64,000 bases of DNA from JAGVIE01 sp964520905 (GCA_964520905.1 CAZFQL010000012.1:62001-126000), one strand, 5' to 3'; shown: positions 24,066 to 35,139, counted from the stretch's first letter. Numbers and translations: made by a program. Notes: generated by a model not told the origin, from the sequence alone.

Positions 24066-26483
24066 ATGAATTCTCCAGAGAAATATGTCGAAATTCTTGA
24101 AGGTATTTCGGGTGGATTTTTTGCGCTTGATAACGAATTTCGCTTTACCTACTGGAATCGCGCGGCTGAAATAGGGACAGGATTAAAGAAAGAGGACGTT
24201 TTAGGTAAAAATGTCTTCGAAATATTTCCCAATGCACGCGATGCCGAGCTTGGTGAGAAATACAAATTAGCTATGGAAAAGAAGATTTTTCAGGGCTTTG
24301 AAACATGTTACAAGGATGAGCGGTTCGAAGCATGGTACGATATCCGGATTTACCCTACCGAAAATGGTATATCGGTCTTTTTCCAAGATATTACCGATCA
24401 AAAGAGAGAGCAGAGGCAGAAAGAAATGCTCATGGAAGTCTCTCATGTGATTAATGTTGCTCCTCATCTGGACGATCTATGCTTAAACGCAAGTGAACGT
24501 ATCGCGCAATTTATGGAGATACCGCCTAAATTTGTATGCATATATCGTTACGACCAACGCTCCTCATTATTGCATTTGATGGCACCATCTTTAGTGGATG
24601 TCCGAGTCGATCCAGAGGTAGAACATCAGATCGTGCATGAAAAAACGAACACAATCGCCGTTCAGACTGCTCTCGGAAGGAAGATAATTATCTCGGATGA
24701 ATTATCTCGTAGTTCTATCGCGTCATATTTTTTGAGCGAGACCGAGGCATTGAAATTAAAAACACTTATCTCTATTCCGTTAATGGTTCAAAATGAACTC
24801 CAGGGTATCCTTGAAGTTCTATCTCCCAAAATCGATAGGTACGTCCAAGAAGAACTAAAACTATTGTCGATTATCGCGAACGAACTATCCATTGGAATGA
24901 GTCGTAAACGGTTAATGGATGAAGTGACAATCAAGAATATCGAACTTGAGAATGAGAAAAAAAGAACTGACGATGCGAATGAAACTCTGAAACGTTTTCT
25001 AGCTACTTTCAGTCATGAGCTACGCGCTCCATTGAATGCTATAGTCGGATTTTCAGAAATTCTTACTTCGGATCTAAAATCCCTGCCGCCTGAAAAGGTG
25101 AGTGATTTTATGAAAAACATAAACGAAAGCGGTAAGCATCTTCAGGGACTAATTAACGATATTCTTGATCTCTCTAAAATTGAAGCTGGTAAAATGGAAC
25201 TGCATATCGAAGCATATCCGGTATCCTATTTTACCGAAAGCATCCAGCGTGTAATGCAGGCGGCGGCATCCCAAAAAAATATTAATTTGGCATTCGAGAT
25301 TGCGCCCGATATCGACCAGCTTGTTGTCGATCAGACACGATTCAAACAGATATTGATGAATCTTGTTTCTAACGCGGTTAAATATAGTCATAACGACGGT
25401 AAAGTAGTAGTCAGCATACGGCGTTTTGTCAATGAGATCGAGATTGCCGTGAAGGATGAAGGCGTTGGCATCAAACCGGAAGATTTAAGCCGGCTCTTCC
25501 ATGCATTTCAGCAAGGAAAGAATTCGCGCGGCGTGAAAGAAGGTACCGGCTTGGGATTGGTCATTACGAAACGACTCATCGAATTGCATGGAGGTCAAAT
25601 TTGGGTCGATAGCGAATGGGGTAAGGGAAGCGCTTTCCGTTTCCGCATTCCGATGGTCGTTGCCGGTGAAGTCGTTGAATCGGCAGATCAGCTCTTGCGA
25701 ATTGTGAATGAACAACCCGTTGCTATGACTGCCGGTGAAAAACCTTTAGTTCTTGTCATCGAAGATAATCCTCAGGCAAGTCAGCTAATCCAGATGTATT
25801 TGCAAGAAGCCGGTTATCGGACGGAGCTGGCTAAGGATGGAGCTGAAGGTATCGAGATGGCAAAGCGACTTAAACCGCATATCATCACACTCGATATGAT
25901 CATGCCGATGAAAGACGGTTGGCAGGTTATTAAAGAGATAAAACGTCATCCTATATGCAAGAATATACCGATTATCATCATCTCCATCACAGATGAAAAG
26001 AAGTTAGGCTTCAGCATGGGTGCAGTCGATTATTTTGTCAAACCCGTGAACCGCGAGGAATTGATCAACGCACTCAAGAAAATTCCGTTCCGCGGGCTTG
26101 ATCACAAACAGCATCCGAAAGTGTTGATAATTGACGATGATCGAACCGCATCCGAACTCATCCAGATTATGCTGGAAGCGGAAGGGTACGAAGTCATTAC
26201 AACTATGAATGGCAAAGATGGCGTTCGTTTGGCAAGTTCGGAAGAACCCGATTTAATAATCCTGGATTTGATCATGCCCGATATTTCAGGATTCAATGTT
26301 GCCTACCAGCTTAAGCAGCAGCCCAAAACACGCAACACACCCATCATCATACTTACATCAATGGAAGTCGATGATGATACAAGAGAACAAATGCAGGGAT
26401 TTATCTCGACCATCATGAGCAAATCGAGATTTACTAAGAAGGATTTACTGCGGGAAATTAATTCGATTGAGAAGATGAAATAG
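24066..26483 (+). CDS. PAS-GAF hybrid sensor histidine kinase with two receiver domains
   Basis: The protein has 805 residues, with AGGAT as ribosome site 5 nt upstream. Order: PAS (~5-115, ALDNEFRFTYWNRAAE), GAF (~130-280), coiled-coil linker, HisKA with the phospho-His in FSHELRAPLNAI (~317), HATPase with LMNLVSNAVKYS, DEGVGI and GTGLGLVI, then two receivers: the first with IITLDMIMPMKDG (Asp ~609) and KPVNREE, the second with LIILDLIMPDISG (Asp ~734). The second lacks the usual Lys-Pro near its end (MSKSRFTKK instead). No transmembrane segment is seen, so it is cytosolic and senses an internal signal. The output partner is not adjacent. Confidence 0.93.
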   Translation: MNSPEKYVEILEGISGGFFALDNEFRFTYWNRAAEIGTGLKKEDVLGKNVFEIFPNARDAELGEKYKLAMEKKIFQGFETCYKDERFEAWYDIRIYPTENGISVFFQDITDQKREQRQKEMLMEVSHVINVAPHLDDLCLNASERIAQFMEIPPKFVCIYRYDQRSSLLHLMAPSLVDVRVDPEVEHQIVHEKTNTIAVQTALGRKIIISDELSRSSIASYFLSETEALKLKTLISIPLMVQNELQGILEVLSPKIDRYVQEELKLLSIIANELSIGMSRKRLMDEVTIKNIELENEKKRTDDANETLKRFLATFSHELRAPLNAIVGFSEILTSDLKSLPPEKVSDFMKNINESGKHLQGLINDILDLSKIEAGKMELHIEAYPVSYFTESIQRVMQAAASQKNINLAFEIAPDIDQLVVDQTRFKQILMNLVSNAVKYSHNDGKVVVSIRRFVNEIEIAVKDEGVGIKPEDLSRLFHAFQQGKNSRGVKEGTGLGLVITKRLIELHGGQIWVDSEWGKGSAFRFRIPMVVAGEVVESADQLLRIVNEQPVAMTAGEKPLVLVIEDNPQASQLIQMYLQEAGYRTELAKDGAEGIEMAKRLKPHIITLDMIMPMKDGWQVIKEIKRHPICKNIPIIIISITDEKKLGFSMGAVDYFVKPVNREELINALKKIPFRGLDHKQHPKVLIIDDDRTASELIQIMLEAEGYEVITTMNGKDGVRLASSEEPDLIILDLIMPDISGFNVAYQLKQQPKTRNTPIIILTSMEVDDDTREQMQGFISTIMSKSRFTKKDLLREINSIEKMK

Positions 26484-26495
26484 TTTTAGCGCTCA

Positions 26496-27914
26496 TCAAC
26501 GCAATATCACTAGTTTCTTCGTCTCGCTAAAACGCGGCGTCATCAGGCGATAGAAGTAAACACCCGTAGGAAATTGATTTGCATCGATAGATAACTTGTA
26601 AATCTTTGCTTCCTGATATTCATCTACAAGCGTTGTTACTCTCTGTCCCAGAATATTATAAAGAACGATTCTAACTTGTTCCGGGATCACCAAAACATAT
26701 TCTATATGCGTGATATGCGTGATGTTATTTACCGGATTGGGATAATTTTGTTTTAAAACATGTGTTATCAGTTGAACGACTTCTCTTGCAGTTCCATGAC
26801 GATATAGAATCGCCCCTCCCATATCAATAGACTCCGACCAAACATAATGAACGCTGCCCCCGGATGCAGCGACACACGGCTCACCCGAATTACTGCCCGA
26901 CGATAATGTATCTTTCGGGCAAAAATTAATTGCCTCGTCGGCGCTGTGACAGTTTTGAACATATCTTTTGTCAAACTCATAGTTATCCCACACTACCGTT
27001 ACAAATTTTCCCGTTGTTCCAACATCGAGAAAAACAGCATACCTGTCAGCGGAAACAACAATGCGCGGTAACCAAAGCAGATTATCATCTTCATCGTAAC
27101 CGTTACTGCGGCGAAGCATAACATTCCCGGTATCGTTCCAAACAATATAAATTGTCCCTACAGCGTTCACTGCAATCTTCGGCTGAGTTGATGTAACGGG
27201 ATCTTCACGTGATATTATCTCGGAAGCATACCAGTTTGCGCCCTGGTTTGGACTATAATAATACGCAACTTCTGAATGAACTCCCGTTATAGTTCCAACT
27301 CCATGAAACATATTGCTTGTTAACTGGAAGTCATCAAGCAGGAACATATTCGAGTTCACCACTTGCCAGGTCTCGCCATTATCGTCGCTTCTAAGTAACC
27401 CGTTGTTGCCCCCACGCTGGCTTTCGTAATGGATGTAAACATTGGATTCGATTGCTCCAATCAGTCTTGGGCGCGTGTTGGGAATAATCATTTCCGGTCG
27501 TTCCCATGTTATACCCGCATCCGTACTGCGTTGGAAGATAATTCCGAAAATACCGTCCATAAATCCCGTGTATGAGACATAAACAAATTCATCAGAGCAA
27601 GTAATAATACCGGGACTGAACGCTGAATCGGAAGATATAATTGTGACCATAGATGAAAATGATTTACCGCCATCGAAGCTGTGGCAGTATTGTATCCCGT
27701 CGTTAGAGGATGTTTGAAAAATGTCTAATGCAAACCAGATCGCATGAATCGTGTCGCCGGAAACCGATATTTGAGGCGAGAATAACGGAATAGAATCTGA
27801 AGCGAGTGTGATTTGATCCGATAAAGAGATATCGCATATATTCGCCTGGGAGGCGGCATTGTACGGTATAAGGAGATGGTAAACTAAAAGAACGCCGAAG
27901 AAAGTACGAACCAT
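26496..27914 (-). CDS. T9SS-secreted sialidase-like (BNR repeat) protein
   Basis: The protein has about 472 residues from ATG 27914, chosen because AAGGAAG precedes it by 5 nt; an in-frame TTG at 27959 is the alternative. The signal peptide is VRTFFGVLLVYHLLIPYNAASQA. The body has at least four Asp-box-like repeats (SFDGGKSFS, STDAGITWE, SDDNGETWQ, SPNQGANWY) as in sialidase beta-propellers. Catalytic residues cannot be confirmed. The C-terminus is a sorting domain (NYPNPVNNITH, YNILGQRVTTLV, FPTGVYFYRL, ETKKLVILR). It is probably exported by T9SS and bound to or released from the cell surface. It converges on the histidine kinase gene, 12 nt between stops. Confidence 0.82.
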   Translation of the reverse strand: MVRTFFGVLLVYHLLIPYNAASQANICDISLSDQITLASDSIPLFSPQISVSGDTIHAIWFALDIFQTSSNDGIQYCHSFDGGKSFSSMVTIISSDSAFSPGIITCSDEFVYVSYTGFMDGIFGIIFQRSTDAGITWERPEMIIPNTRPRLIGAIESNVYIHYESQRGGNNGLLRSDDNGETWQVVNSNMFLLDDFQLTSNMFHGVGTITGVHSEVAYYYSPNQGANWYASEIISREDPVTSTQPKIAVNAVGTIYIVWNDTGNVMLRRSNGYDEDDNLLWLPRIVVSADRYAVFLDVGTTGKFVTVVWDNYEFDKRYVQNCHSADEAINFCPKDTLSSGSNSGEPCVAASGGSVHYVWSESIDMGGAILYRHGTAREVVQLITHVLKQNYPNPVNNITHITHIEYVLVIPEQVRIVLYNILGQRVTTLVDEYQEAKIYKLSIDANQFPTGVYFYRLMTPRFSETKKLVILR

Positions 27915-28119
27915 AAACTTCCTTGAAAGATTTTTTGTGAATCTCTTAACGCCTGTCAACTAATGGACCCCCTTTCATTTACCATTTATAGGATTATAGC
28001 AATATTGCGCGAGTAATTCAACTTATATCTGATTATTTAATTAGAGAAAAAATCCTTACATTGACAATACAATAGCCCGAATAATTCCATATTTTAATTG
28101 ATTTTAGAAGGAAAGTATC

Positions 28120-31100
28120 ATGAAGGTGTATAGAATTTCTTTTTTATTATTCATTGCAATATTGTTAACCTTCCCGCTATCTAATATTTTTGCGCAAGGG
28201 ACAATAACCGCAGTAAAAATTCCAACCGCAATCGCAGGCGGCGGTGGTGCTGGAACTATCGGTTATCCATATGCCGTATTTGTTCAAATTACTGGATGGA
28301 CAGGGGCGGCTAGTAGTCAGGCATACGTAAAAATTTATAGTGGTACCAATAATGAGTATATGTGGAGTTCAACAAGTGTATGGAGTAACACAACTACATA
28401 CGCAGATGCTAACCAGCCAAAGGTAGATATTGATGCCAGTGGTAATTGGTCTGGTTGGATCTACATGAAGCATAATGATAATCTCGGTGCATTGGGTAGT
28501 ATCAGAGCGGCTAAGGTAGGATCAACCTCTACTGTTCGTATAACAAGTAGTGCCTATACGTTCACAATTTTAAACATGACAACAACTGGTGGGTGGATTG
28601 TTCGTCAAATATCTTCGGCGGCTAATAAAGGTATCGTTGCATATTCTGGTGGTGCTATTGTTGGGTCTTATCGAACAGAAGATAATACTATTACCGAAGG
28701 ATATTCCTATACATCGGGTGGTTTTAAGATAGCGGTTCCGATAGGAATTATAGATTCGCTTGTTGCGTTGAATGATGATGGCTTGCGCTATCAATCGTTC
28801 AACGGACCTTGGACTGTTACGGCAGGAATGGAAACTGATGCTGGAACCGGGGGCGGAACGGTTGGAAAAGGATCGGCCACTATTGAACCGACAGCAATTC
28901 AAGGAGCAATACCGGGAACATTAACATTAAAATTGGCGGGTGAATCACCCGATACAATTACAAAAGCCCGTGTCCGGATTCCTTCATCATGGACATGGTC
29001 GCAGTCAATGAGCGATGTTAATATCGAGGGTGGCGGAACACCATCAGCAAATGTATCAGGAGATACAATTGAAGTATCGAATCTATCGTTAATTGGATCC
29101 GATACGATGAAACTAACTATCACAAATCTAATTCCTTATGATTCAACAGGATATTTTACATTTCTAACCGAGACAGCATTACACAGCGATACTGTTAGTG
29201 CAATCGCAACGCAGCCAAAAATTTTCGTTTACGGGGCACCAATTCCGATCTCAATAGCGAAAGAAAGTGACACTCTTGGAATTCCGCTCCTTAACAACAC
29301 TTTGATAACTGTTCGAGGAGTAGTCACTTCTGGTAGCGAGCTTGGCGCCGCTGCATATATCCAGGATAATTCAGGTGGAATGGTTGTTTACGGCAGTTCA
29401 TTCTCATCGCTGGTGACGATAGGTGATGAGGTAATAGTTTCGGGATTGGTTCAGCCGTTCCGTGGATTATTCGAAATAGTAAATCCGATGCTTCACTCTG
29501 TTGTGAGTCGAGGTAATTATATTGACCCTCTTATTGTTACAACATCGCAGATTGCAAATGATGGTATTGGAGGAGTTGAAGTATATGAAGGTTCGCTTGT
29601 TCGAATTAACAGTGTAACGGTGACCGATACTTTCAATGTTTCTATTCCAACATGGGCAGTAACAGGTTCGGGTACCAATTATCGGTTGCATGATGCGACA
29701 GGTTATATTGATATTCGTGTAAGCTCTCTGGTTGATTTTGCAAACCAATCGGCGCCGCAGGGTGTGTTTGATGTGATTGGTGTGGTTAGTCAATTTAAAT
29801 CAACCGCTCCATATATCGGCGGATATCAGTTGATGCCGCGATTCTCAAAAGATATTATTTCCACGGGTCCAATTATTGCCGCAGTACCTGAAGAAAGTAA
29901 TCTTCAACCGACATCATTAACAATTAGTTGGTTAACGTTATATCCCGGTACAACAGAACTCAGGTACGGGAAAACTAATTCGTATGAACTCGGATTTATA
30001 AAATTAGATGATTCATTACGTTTGAATCATTCTATCGCCCTGGGTGGTTTGGGTGTTGCAACAATCTATAACATTCAGGCATTTTCCACATCGGGCACAG
30101 ACACCACATTCGCGGGTAATCTTATCGTCAGCACAACTTCCGCATCACCGACTACTGGCGAAACAAATGTATATTTTAATAAGAGTATCAACTCAACAGT
30201 ATCATCGGGCGAAACTGCGTTGGGTAATTTCGATTTAGCTTCAAAGCTTATATCAAGGATTAATAACGCGAAACGTTCGATAGATGCTTCAATTTATAGT
30301 CTCAGTGGCACGGTTGGCGCAACAATTGCAAACGCGCTTGTTGGCGCAAAGAATCATGGAGTTAACGTTCGTGTGATCGGTGAATATGATAACAGAACAA
30401 CAGTTCCTTGGTCAATATTATCGAGTAACGGTATACCTGTGATTTATGATCTCTACGGTGCGAATGACGGAAGCGGGTTGCAGCATAATAAGTTTATTGT
30501 CATTGATTACAAAGGCGGCGCGCCTGAAAGTATCTGGGTTTGGACCGGTTCTTGGAACTTAACAGATCCGGGCACTACCTCTGATCGTCAGAATGTCATC
30601 GAGTTTCAGGATGTTGCACTCGCCGGCGCTTACACAGTTGAGTTTGAGGAGATGTGGGGAAGCAATACACAAACACCAAATTCATCCGTCTCACGTTTTA
30701 GTGCACGCAAGACCAATAATACTCCGCATAAATTTATTATCGGCGGAAAAAATGTGGAATGCTATTTCAGTCCGAGCGACCGCACAACAGCACAAATAGG
30801 AAAAACATTAGGCAAAGCGCAACAATCAATAAATGCGGCACTTCTCACTTTTACCCGACAAGACCTCGCCGATAGTATTGTAAACAAAAAGAAAGCGGGC
30901 AAAACAACACGTGTTGTGTTGGATAACAATACAGATACCGGTAATCAATATGCATACCTTCTATCTAACGGAGTAGATGTATTGTTGAAAGGCGGTAGCG
31001 GTTTTCTGCATCATAAATATGCACTTGTTGATGCGGAAGTTATGAATGGAATGTCATACACTATTACCGGCTCCCACAACTGGTCGAACTCGGCGGAAAC

Positions 31101-31506
31101 CAAGAACGATGAAAACACAGTCATCATTAAGGATGACCGAGTTGGCAATCTTTACCTGCAAGAATTTGCCGCAAGATATATTGAAGCCGGCGGCACAAAC
31201 CCGATAGTTTTAAGTGTGAAGGAAATCGATAATGCAATCCCGACCGCATTCTCGTTAGCGCAAAATTATCCGAACCCATTTAACCCGACGACTAATTTTC
31301 AATTTTCAATTGTCAGCCCACAATTAGTTTCGTTAAAGATTTACAATGTCCTCGGACAGGAAGTTGCTACATTAGTGAATGAATTAAAACAGTCCGGTGT
31401 ATATCAGGTAACATGGGATGCAGGCGGACTTTCAAGCGGTGTGTACTATTACCAGTTACATGCTGGCAATTTTACTGATGTAAAAAAGATGCTGCTTGTA
31501 AGATAG
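28120..31506 (+). CDS. T9SS-secreted phospholipase D-like protein
   Basis: The protein has 1128 residues; ribosome site AAGGAAAG lies upstream. Signal peptide residues 1-26 (ending IFAQ). The N-terminal ~600 residues are beta-rich, including an OB-fold-like segment (ITVRGVVTSGSELGAAAYIQ...IGDEVIVSGLV, ~400-455). From ~690 there are two phospholipase D halves with HxKxxxxD motifs: HNKFIVID (~789) and HHKYALVD (~965), each followed by GSWNLT or GSHNWS. Two HKD motifs usually build one active site, acting on phosphodiesters in lipids or nucleic acids. A sorting domain ends the protein (NYPNPFNPTT, LGQEVATLV, KKMLLVR). Extracellular nuclease or lipase are both possible. Confidence 0.87.
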   Translation: MKVYRISFLLFIAILLTFPLSNIFAQGTITAVKIPTAIAGGGGAGTIGYPYAVFVQITGWTGAASSQAYVKIYSGTNNEYMWSSTSVWSNTTTYADANQPKVDIDASGNWSGWIYMKHNDNLGALGSIRAAKVGSTSTVRITSSAYTFTILNMTTTGGWIVRQISSAANKGIVAYSGGAIVGSYRTEDNTITEGYSYTSGGFKIAVPIGIIDSLVALNDDGLRYQSFNGPWTVTAGMETDAGTGGGTVGKGSATIEPTAIQGAIPGTLTLKLAGESPDTITKARVRIPSSWTWSQSMSDVNIEGGGTPSANVSGDTIEVSNLSLIGSDTMKLTITNLIPYDSTGYFTFLTETALHSDTVSAIATQPKIFVYGAPIPISIAKESDTLGIPLLNNTLITVRGVVTSGSELGAAAYIQDNSGGMVVYGSSFSSLVTIGDEVIVSGLVQPFRGLFEIVNPMLHSVVSRGNYIDPLIVTTSQIANDGIGGVEVYEGSLVRINSVTVTDTFNVSIPTWAVTGSGTNYRLHDATGYIDIRVSSLVDFANQSAPQGVFDVIGVVSQFKSTAPYIGGYQLMPRFSKDIISTGPIIAAVPEESNLQPTSLTISWLTLYPGTTELRYGKTNSYELGFIKLDDSLRLNHSIALGGLGVATIYNIQAFSTSGTDTTFAGNLIVSTTSASPTTGETNVYFNKSINSTVSSGETALGNFDLASKLISRINNAKRSIDASIYSLSGTVGATIANALVGAKNHGVNVRVIGEYDNRTTVPWSILSSNGIPVIYDLYGANDGSGLQHNKFIVIDYKGGAPESIWVWTGSWNLTDPGTTSDRQNVIEFQDVALAGAYTVEFEEMWGSNTQTPNSSVSRFSARKTNNTPHKFIIGGKNVECYFSPSDRTTAQIGKTLGKAQQSINAALLTFTRQDLADSIVNKKKAGKTTRVVLDNNTDTGNQYAYLLSNGVDVLLKGGSGFLHHKYALVDAEVMNGMSYTITGSHNWSNSAETKNDENTVIIKDDRVGNLYLQEFAARYIEAGGTNPIVLSVKEIDNAIPTAFSLAQNYPNPFNPTTNFQFSIVSPQLVSLKIYNVLGQEVATLVNELKQSGVYQVTWDAGGLSSGVYYYQLHAGNFTDVKKMLLVR

Positions 31507-31537
31507 CTAAAACCTCAAAGCCAAAGTTAAACAACTC

Positions 31538-31574
31538 ACCCTCAGGACATAAAGCATTGTCCTGGGGGTTTTTT
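31538..31574 (+). terminator. Rho-independent terminator after the phospholipase D-like gene
   Basis: An 11-bp stem with one G-T pair (ACCCTCAGGAC at 31538-31548, GTCCTGGGGGT at 31559-31569) is followed by six T. Confidence 0.85.
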
Positions 31575-31729
31575 ATTGATTTTATCATTAAATGAAATAT
31601 ACAGGGAAAGCGAAGAAAAAAAGCTTGATTATTTGATAGGCATTCATTATAATCAGGTAACGAGGAAGATAATCAAGATAGACCATTTCAGATAATTCAA
31701 TTTAGTATAATAAATAGCGGTGAGGTTTT

Positions 31730-34700
31730 ATGCGGTACATAAAATATTTTGTAATAATTACGATTTTCTTTACAACCATTTCTTTGTGTGAAACCCCGAG
31801 TCGGAAAAAGAATGGAGGTCGCGAACCATCCGATGTCATGGTAAGCTTTGCCAAGCGTATTAAACAGGGATTCAATTTACGTGTGTGGATGAGCAATCAA
31901 ATGACTCTTGGCTTGGAAGCGTGGGATAATAACCCACCCGACGGAATTGGTTTGGAATATCCTGCTGGTTTACAGGTGGAACACCTCTATGGTGCCGGAC
32001 CGAGAATCGGTGCCATAATAAATGGTGTTATAAGAGTGACGGAAGGGTATAATGGTAATGATGCACGAAAAGAATTTTTACCTGAGTATACTCGTATTGT
32101 AAAAGAGCATTTCTGGCGGACAATTGCCGGCAGTAACGCTTATGACGTTCTGGGATATTCCGGATATTATTATAATCATAGTATCATTGTCAATCGCATA
32201 GGTATTGATGATGATGGTGACAGTCTTATTGATGAAGATGAACTTGATGGTACTGATAACGACGGGGATTGGAACCCGGCGGTTGATGATGTTGGCGCTG
32301 ACGGATTACCCGATTCTATTGAAGTCAGTTGCGATGGTGTTCTTTATGATCCTGTTACAAATCCGGATCCTGCTGGCGACGACTACGATCCTGCTGTTAA
32401 AGATAAATGTCATCCTAATCCTGATGGAACATTTCCATACAAAAATAATAAGGATATTTGGACTGAGAAAAATGGAATCTCTGATCACGGTGAACCGAAT
32501 GTTGATGAAGATTATGGCGCGGTTTCCAATAACGATCTATATTGTTCGGCAACAGATACTTTCAGAACACCAATTATTTCAAGTCATGTACCGATGGGAG
32601 CGAAAGTATTTCAAAAATCATACGCATGGCAAACCGGTACATCGGCAGACGCCATTGTCTTTCTTGATTATAAGTTTATCAACCTTAACCTCAGCAAAAC
32701 ATGGCAGGATGCTTATATCGGTTTCTTTGCCGATATGGATATTGGTCCGATAAGTGTTCCATTGTATGCTCAAAATAACTATGCTGCCTACGATTCAGCA
32801 ACACAAACTGCTTATGTTCACAATCCTGTTGACATTGGTTCAACACCTTTAGGGCTTACACTACTTGAAACTTCGAAGTCACTGGATACTCTAAAAACTA
32901 TATTTCAATGGTCAGATTTTACACATCGGGTTGATCCTGGCACGCATGATTCTGCGATTTATTCATGGATGAGTGGCGACGCATTCCCAGGGCAATTAAT
33001 CGCGCCTAATCAGAGTGTTGATAGCCTTAGTGACACCCGAATCTTTATCAGCAATGGTCCATTTCAGGTTAATCCCAGCGATACAGTCAAGGTAATTTAT
33101 GCGCTTGTGTCGGGTTACACCATTGACGATATGCTGAATAATGCCCGCCGTGCTCATCGCATTTACACCGCGGGTGGTTTTATTATGCCGGTTGCTGTTG
33201 CGTATGATAGTGGTAATGGAACAGGTGTGCAAATTAGTTGGAATGCTGTCACAAGTTCTCCTTTTGGTAATGTAAACTCTTATCGAGTGTATTCTGGAAC
33301 TACAAGTAAGAATTATACAGATTCCGTAACTGTTCCAGTTTCTAATTCATTAGGGATCCCCGGTTTGATTCAGGGTCAAAATTATTATTTTACGGTTGCA
33401 GCTATCGATATCAATGGTAACATCGGTGCACGGTCAGATGAAATGATGCTTGCTCCATCCAACCTTCCAAGGATCCCCAGCGGAGTAAATGTTACAATTC
33501 ATGATAGAAACATCTTGGTTGGATGGAATAAAAATATCGAATTAGACTGGAAAGGATACAACATTTACCGAGCTACGTCGACGGATACAACGTTCATAAA
33601 ATTAAATAGCACATTTCTAATCTCTCCGGAATATACCGATGGTGCAGTATGGGGTGACAAATCATACATCTACAAAGTAACTGCTGTCGATAATAGTGAT
33701 AATGAAAGCGATTACTCAAGCGAGGTCGTTGCTCACCTAATACCTCCTGCAGTGCCCGTACGGATATTATTATCTCCCGGAAAGAAATTTCTAAAAATCC
33801 AGTGGAATGCGAATACCGAAAGTGATCTTGCCGGTTATAACATTTATCGGAGCATAGATAGCTTGACTGGTTATATGAAAATTAATTCAGTATTTTTAAC
33901 TAAGCCATTCTATGTCGACTCAAATGTTGTTCGAGGTAAGAAGTACTATTACTATGTGAATGCGACTGACTCAACCGATGGAGTGAGTGATTACTCTGCT
34001 ATTGTATCTGGACATACAGTTACTATGGATAAGGGTATCTTGGTAGTTAATGTAACATCTTGCTCTGAATCTCAAGCAGCAGCAGATTTTTATAGTTATC
34101 TTCTTGCGAAATATCCTCATACAGTCACATATATGGTCCAGGTAGGAGATTCATCATCGGTCTATGAACTTGGTAACTATTCGACTGTTTTGTGGGTAGG
34201 AGGAGTAAAACTAGACTACTCTAGGAGTTCACCATTCGCTTGCAGTCCCTTTTGGCAAAGGTATCCTGTCGGGTTTAAACAATATATTATTGGTGGAGGT
34301 AATTTATTGATAGCGGATAGAGTTCGCATGAGATATCTATCATGGTTAACATTTATGAGTGAGGTGTTTGATATTAACCTTCTGGGATTTTTGCCAATGA
34401 AATTTATTGGAGCTTATGGTGAAAACGGGTTTCCATCCGTAATGATCGATTCGCTCAAGTTACTTCCTGACACAAGTCTATCGGGTATGGACAGGTGTAG
34501 TTATGATTCGACTGATCGTATTTTATATCGTTACCATTCCGATCCGTATGATTCAGTGTACGAGGGATGGGGAGTCGGTTTTGCTGCAAAAGATTCAACA
34601 TTAAAAGCATATTACTTGGGATTCCCATTATACTCTTTGGATACAGCTAGTGCTCAAGCACTCATCGACAAAGTTCTTGGAGATTTTGGAGAGGTGACTG

Positions 34701-34993
34701 GAGTTGCTGACCAGAAAACCGGAGTTCCGATAGACTTCCGTTTATATCAAAGTTATCCCAATCCATTTAATCCCGCAACGAAGATTCAATTTGATATCCC
34801 AAAGGTAACAGACGTATCATTAATTGTTTATGACGTGCTTGGAAGAGAAGTCGCTCGTTTAGTCGATGAATCGAAACCACCGGGTCATTATGAGATTGTG
34901 TGGGATGGAAGTCGGTTGGCAAGCGGTGTATATTTTTATCGGCTCCATACTACTAATTTCATAGCCGTTAAGAAGATGCTGCTCGTGAGATAA
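31730..34993 (+). CDS. T9SS-secreted fibronectin type III protein
   Basis: The protein has 1087 residues with a signal peptide (YIKYFVIITIFFTTISLCE). The N-terminal ~480 residues are unassigned; residues ~150-260 are rich in Asp and Gly (DDDGDSLIDEDELDGTDNDG), like calcium-binding thrombospondin type 3 or dockerin loops. About residues 490-765 hold three FN3-type domains with the recurring GYNIYR-x-TAVD pattern. A further ~200-residue domain (VVNVTSCSESQAAADFYSYL...) follows, then the sorting domain (SYPNPFNPATK, YDVLGREVARLV, KKMLLVR). No enzymatic motif is recognised; adhesion or surface binding is the likely type of role. A terminator lies 61 nt after the stop. Confidence 0.82.
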   Translation: MRYIKYFVIITIFFTTISLCETPSRKKNGGREPSDVMVSFAKRIKQGFNLRVWMSNQMTLGLEAWDNNPPDGIGLEYPAGLQVEHLYGAGPRIGAIINGVIRVTEGYNGNDARKEFLPEYTRIVKEHFWRTIAGSNAYDVLGYSGYYYNHSIIVNRIGIDDDGDSLIDEDELDGTDNDGDWNPAVDDVGADGLPDSIEVSCDGVLYDPVTNPDPAGDDYDPAVKDKCHPNPDGTFPYKNNKDIWTEKNGISDHGEPNVDEDYGAVSNNDLYCSATDTFRTPIISSHVPMGAKVFQKSYAWQTGTSADAIVFLDYKFINLNLSKTWQDAYIGFFADMDIGPISVPLYAQNNYAAYDSATQTAYVHNPVDIGSTPLGLTLLETSKSLDTLKTIFQWSDFTHRVDPGTHDSAIYSWMSGDAFPGQLIAPNQSVDSLSDTRIFISNGPFQVNPSDTVKVIYALVSGYTIDDMLNNARRAHRIYTAGGFIMPVAVAYDSGNGTGVQISWNAVTSSPFGNVNSYRVYSGTTSKNYTDSVTVPVSNSLGIPGLIQGQNYYFTVAAIDINGNIGARSDEMMLAPSNLPRIPSGVNVTIHDRNILVGWNKNIELDWKGYNIYRATSTDTTFIKLNSTFLISPEYTDGAVWGDKSYIYKVTAVDNSDNESDYSSEVVAHLIPPAVPVRILLSPGKKFLKIQWNANTESDLAGYNIYRSIDSLTGYMKINSVFLTKPFYVDSNVVRGKKYYYYVNATDSTDGVSDYSAIVSGHTVTMDKGILVVNVTSCSESQAAADFYSYLLAKYPHTVTYMVQVGDSSSVYELGNYSTVLWVGGVKLDYSRSSPFACSPFWQRYPVGFKQYIIGGGNLLIADRVRMRYLSWLTFMSEVFDINLLGFLPMKFIGAYGENGFPSVMIDSLKLLPDTSLSGMDRCSYDSTDRILYRYHSDPYDSVYEGWGVGFAAKDSTLKAYYLGFPLYSLDTASAQALIDKVLGDFGEVTGVADQKTGVPIDFRLYQSYPNPFNPATKIQFDIPKVTDVSLIVYDVLGREVARLVDESKPPGHYEIVWDGSRLASGVYFYRLHTTNFIAVKKMLLVR

Positions 34994-35054
34994 TTATGAG
35001 TTGTGAGTGATGAGTTTTACGAATTGAGTGAAAATAACAAGTGGAGTGTTGATT

Positions 35055-35092
35055 ACCTCCGGGATCGGTTCAGTTGATCTCGGAGGTTTTTT
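35055..35092 (+). terminator. Rho-independent terminator after the FN3 protein gene
   Basis: ACCTCCGGGATC (35055-35066) pairs with GATCTCGGAGGT (35076-35087), one mismatch, followed by six T. Confidence 0.85.
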
Positions 35093-35110
35093 ATTCTTTG
35101 CCGGGTAAAT

Positions 35111-35139
35111 TTGCAAACCTTCGGAAATTGAGTTAAATT
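35111..35139 (+). promoter_or_regulatory. Candidate promoter of the metallopeptidase gene
   Basis: TTGCAA (35111-35116), 17 bp, TAAATT (35134-35139), 36 nt before the ATG, downstream of the preceding terminator. Confidence 0.4.
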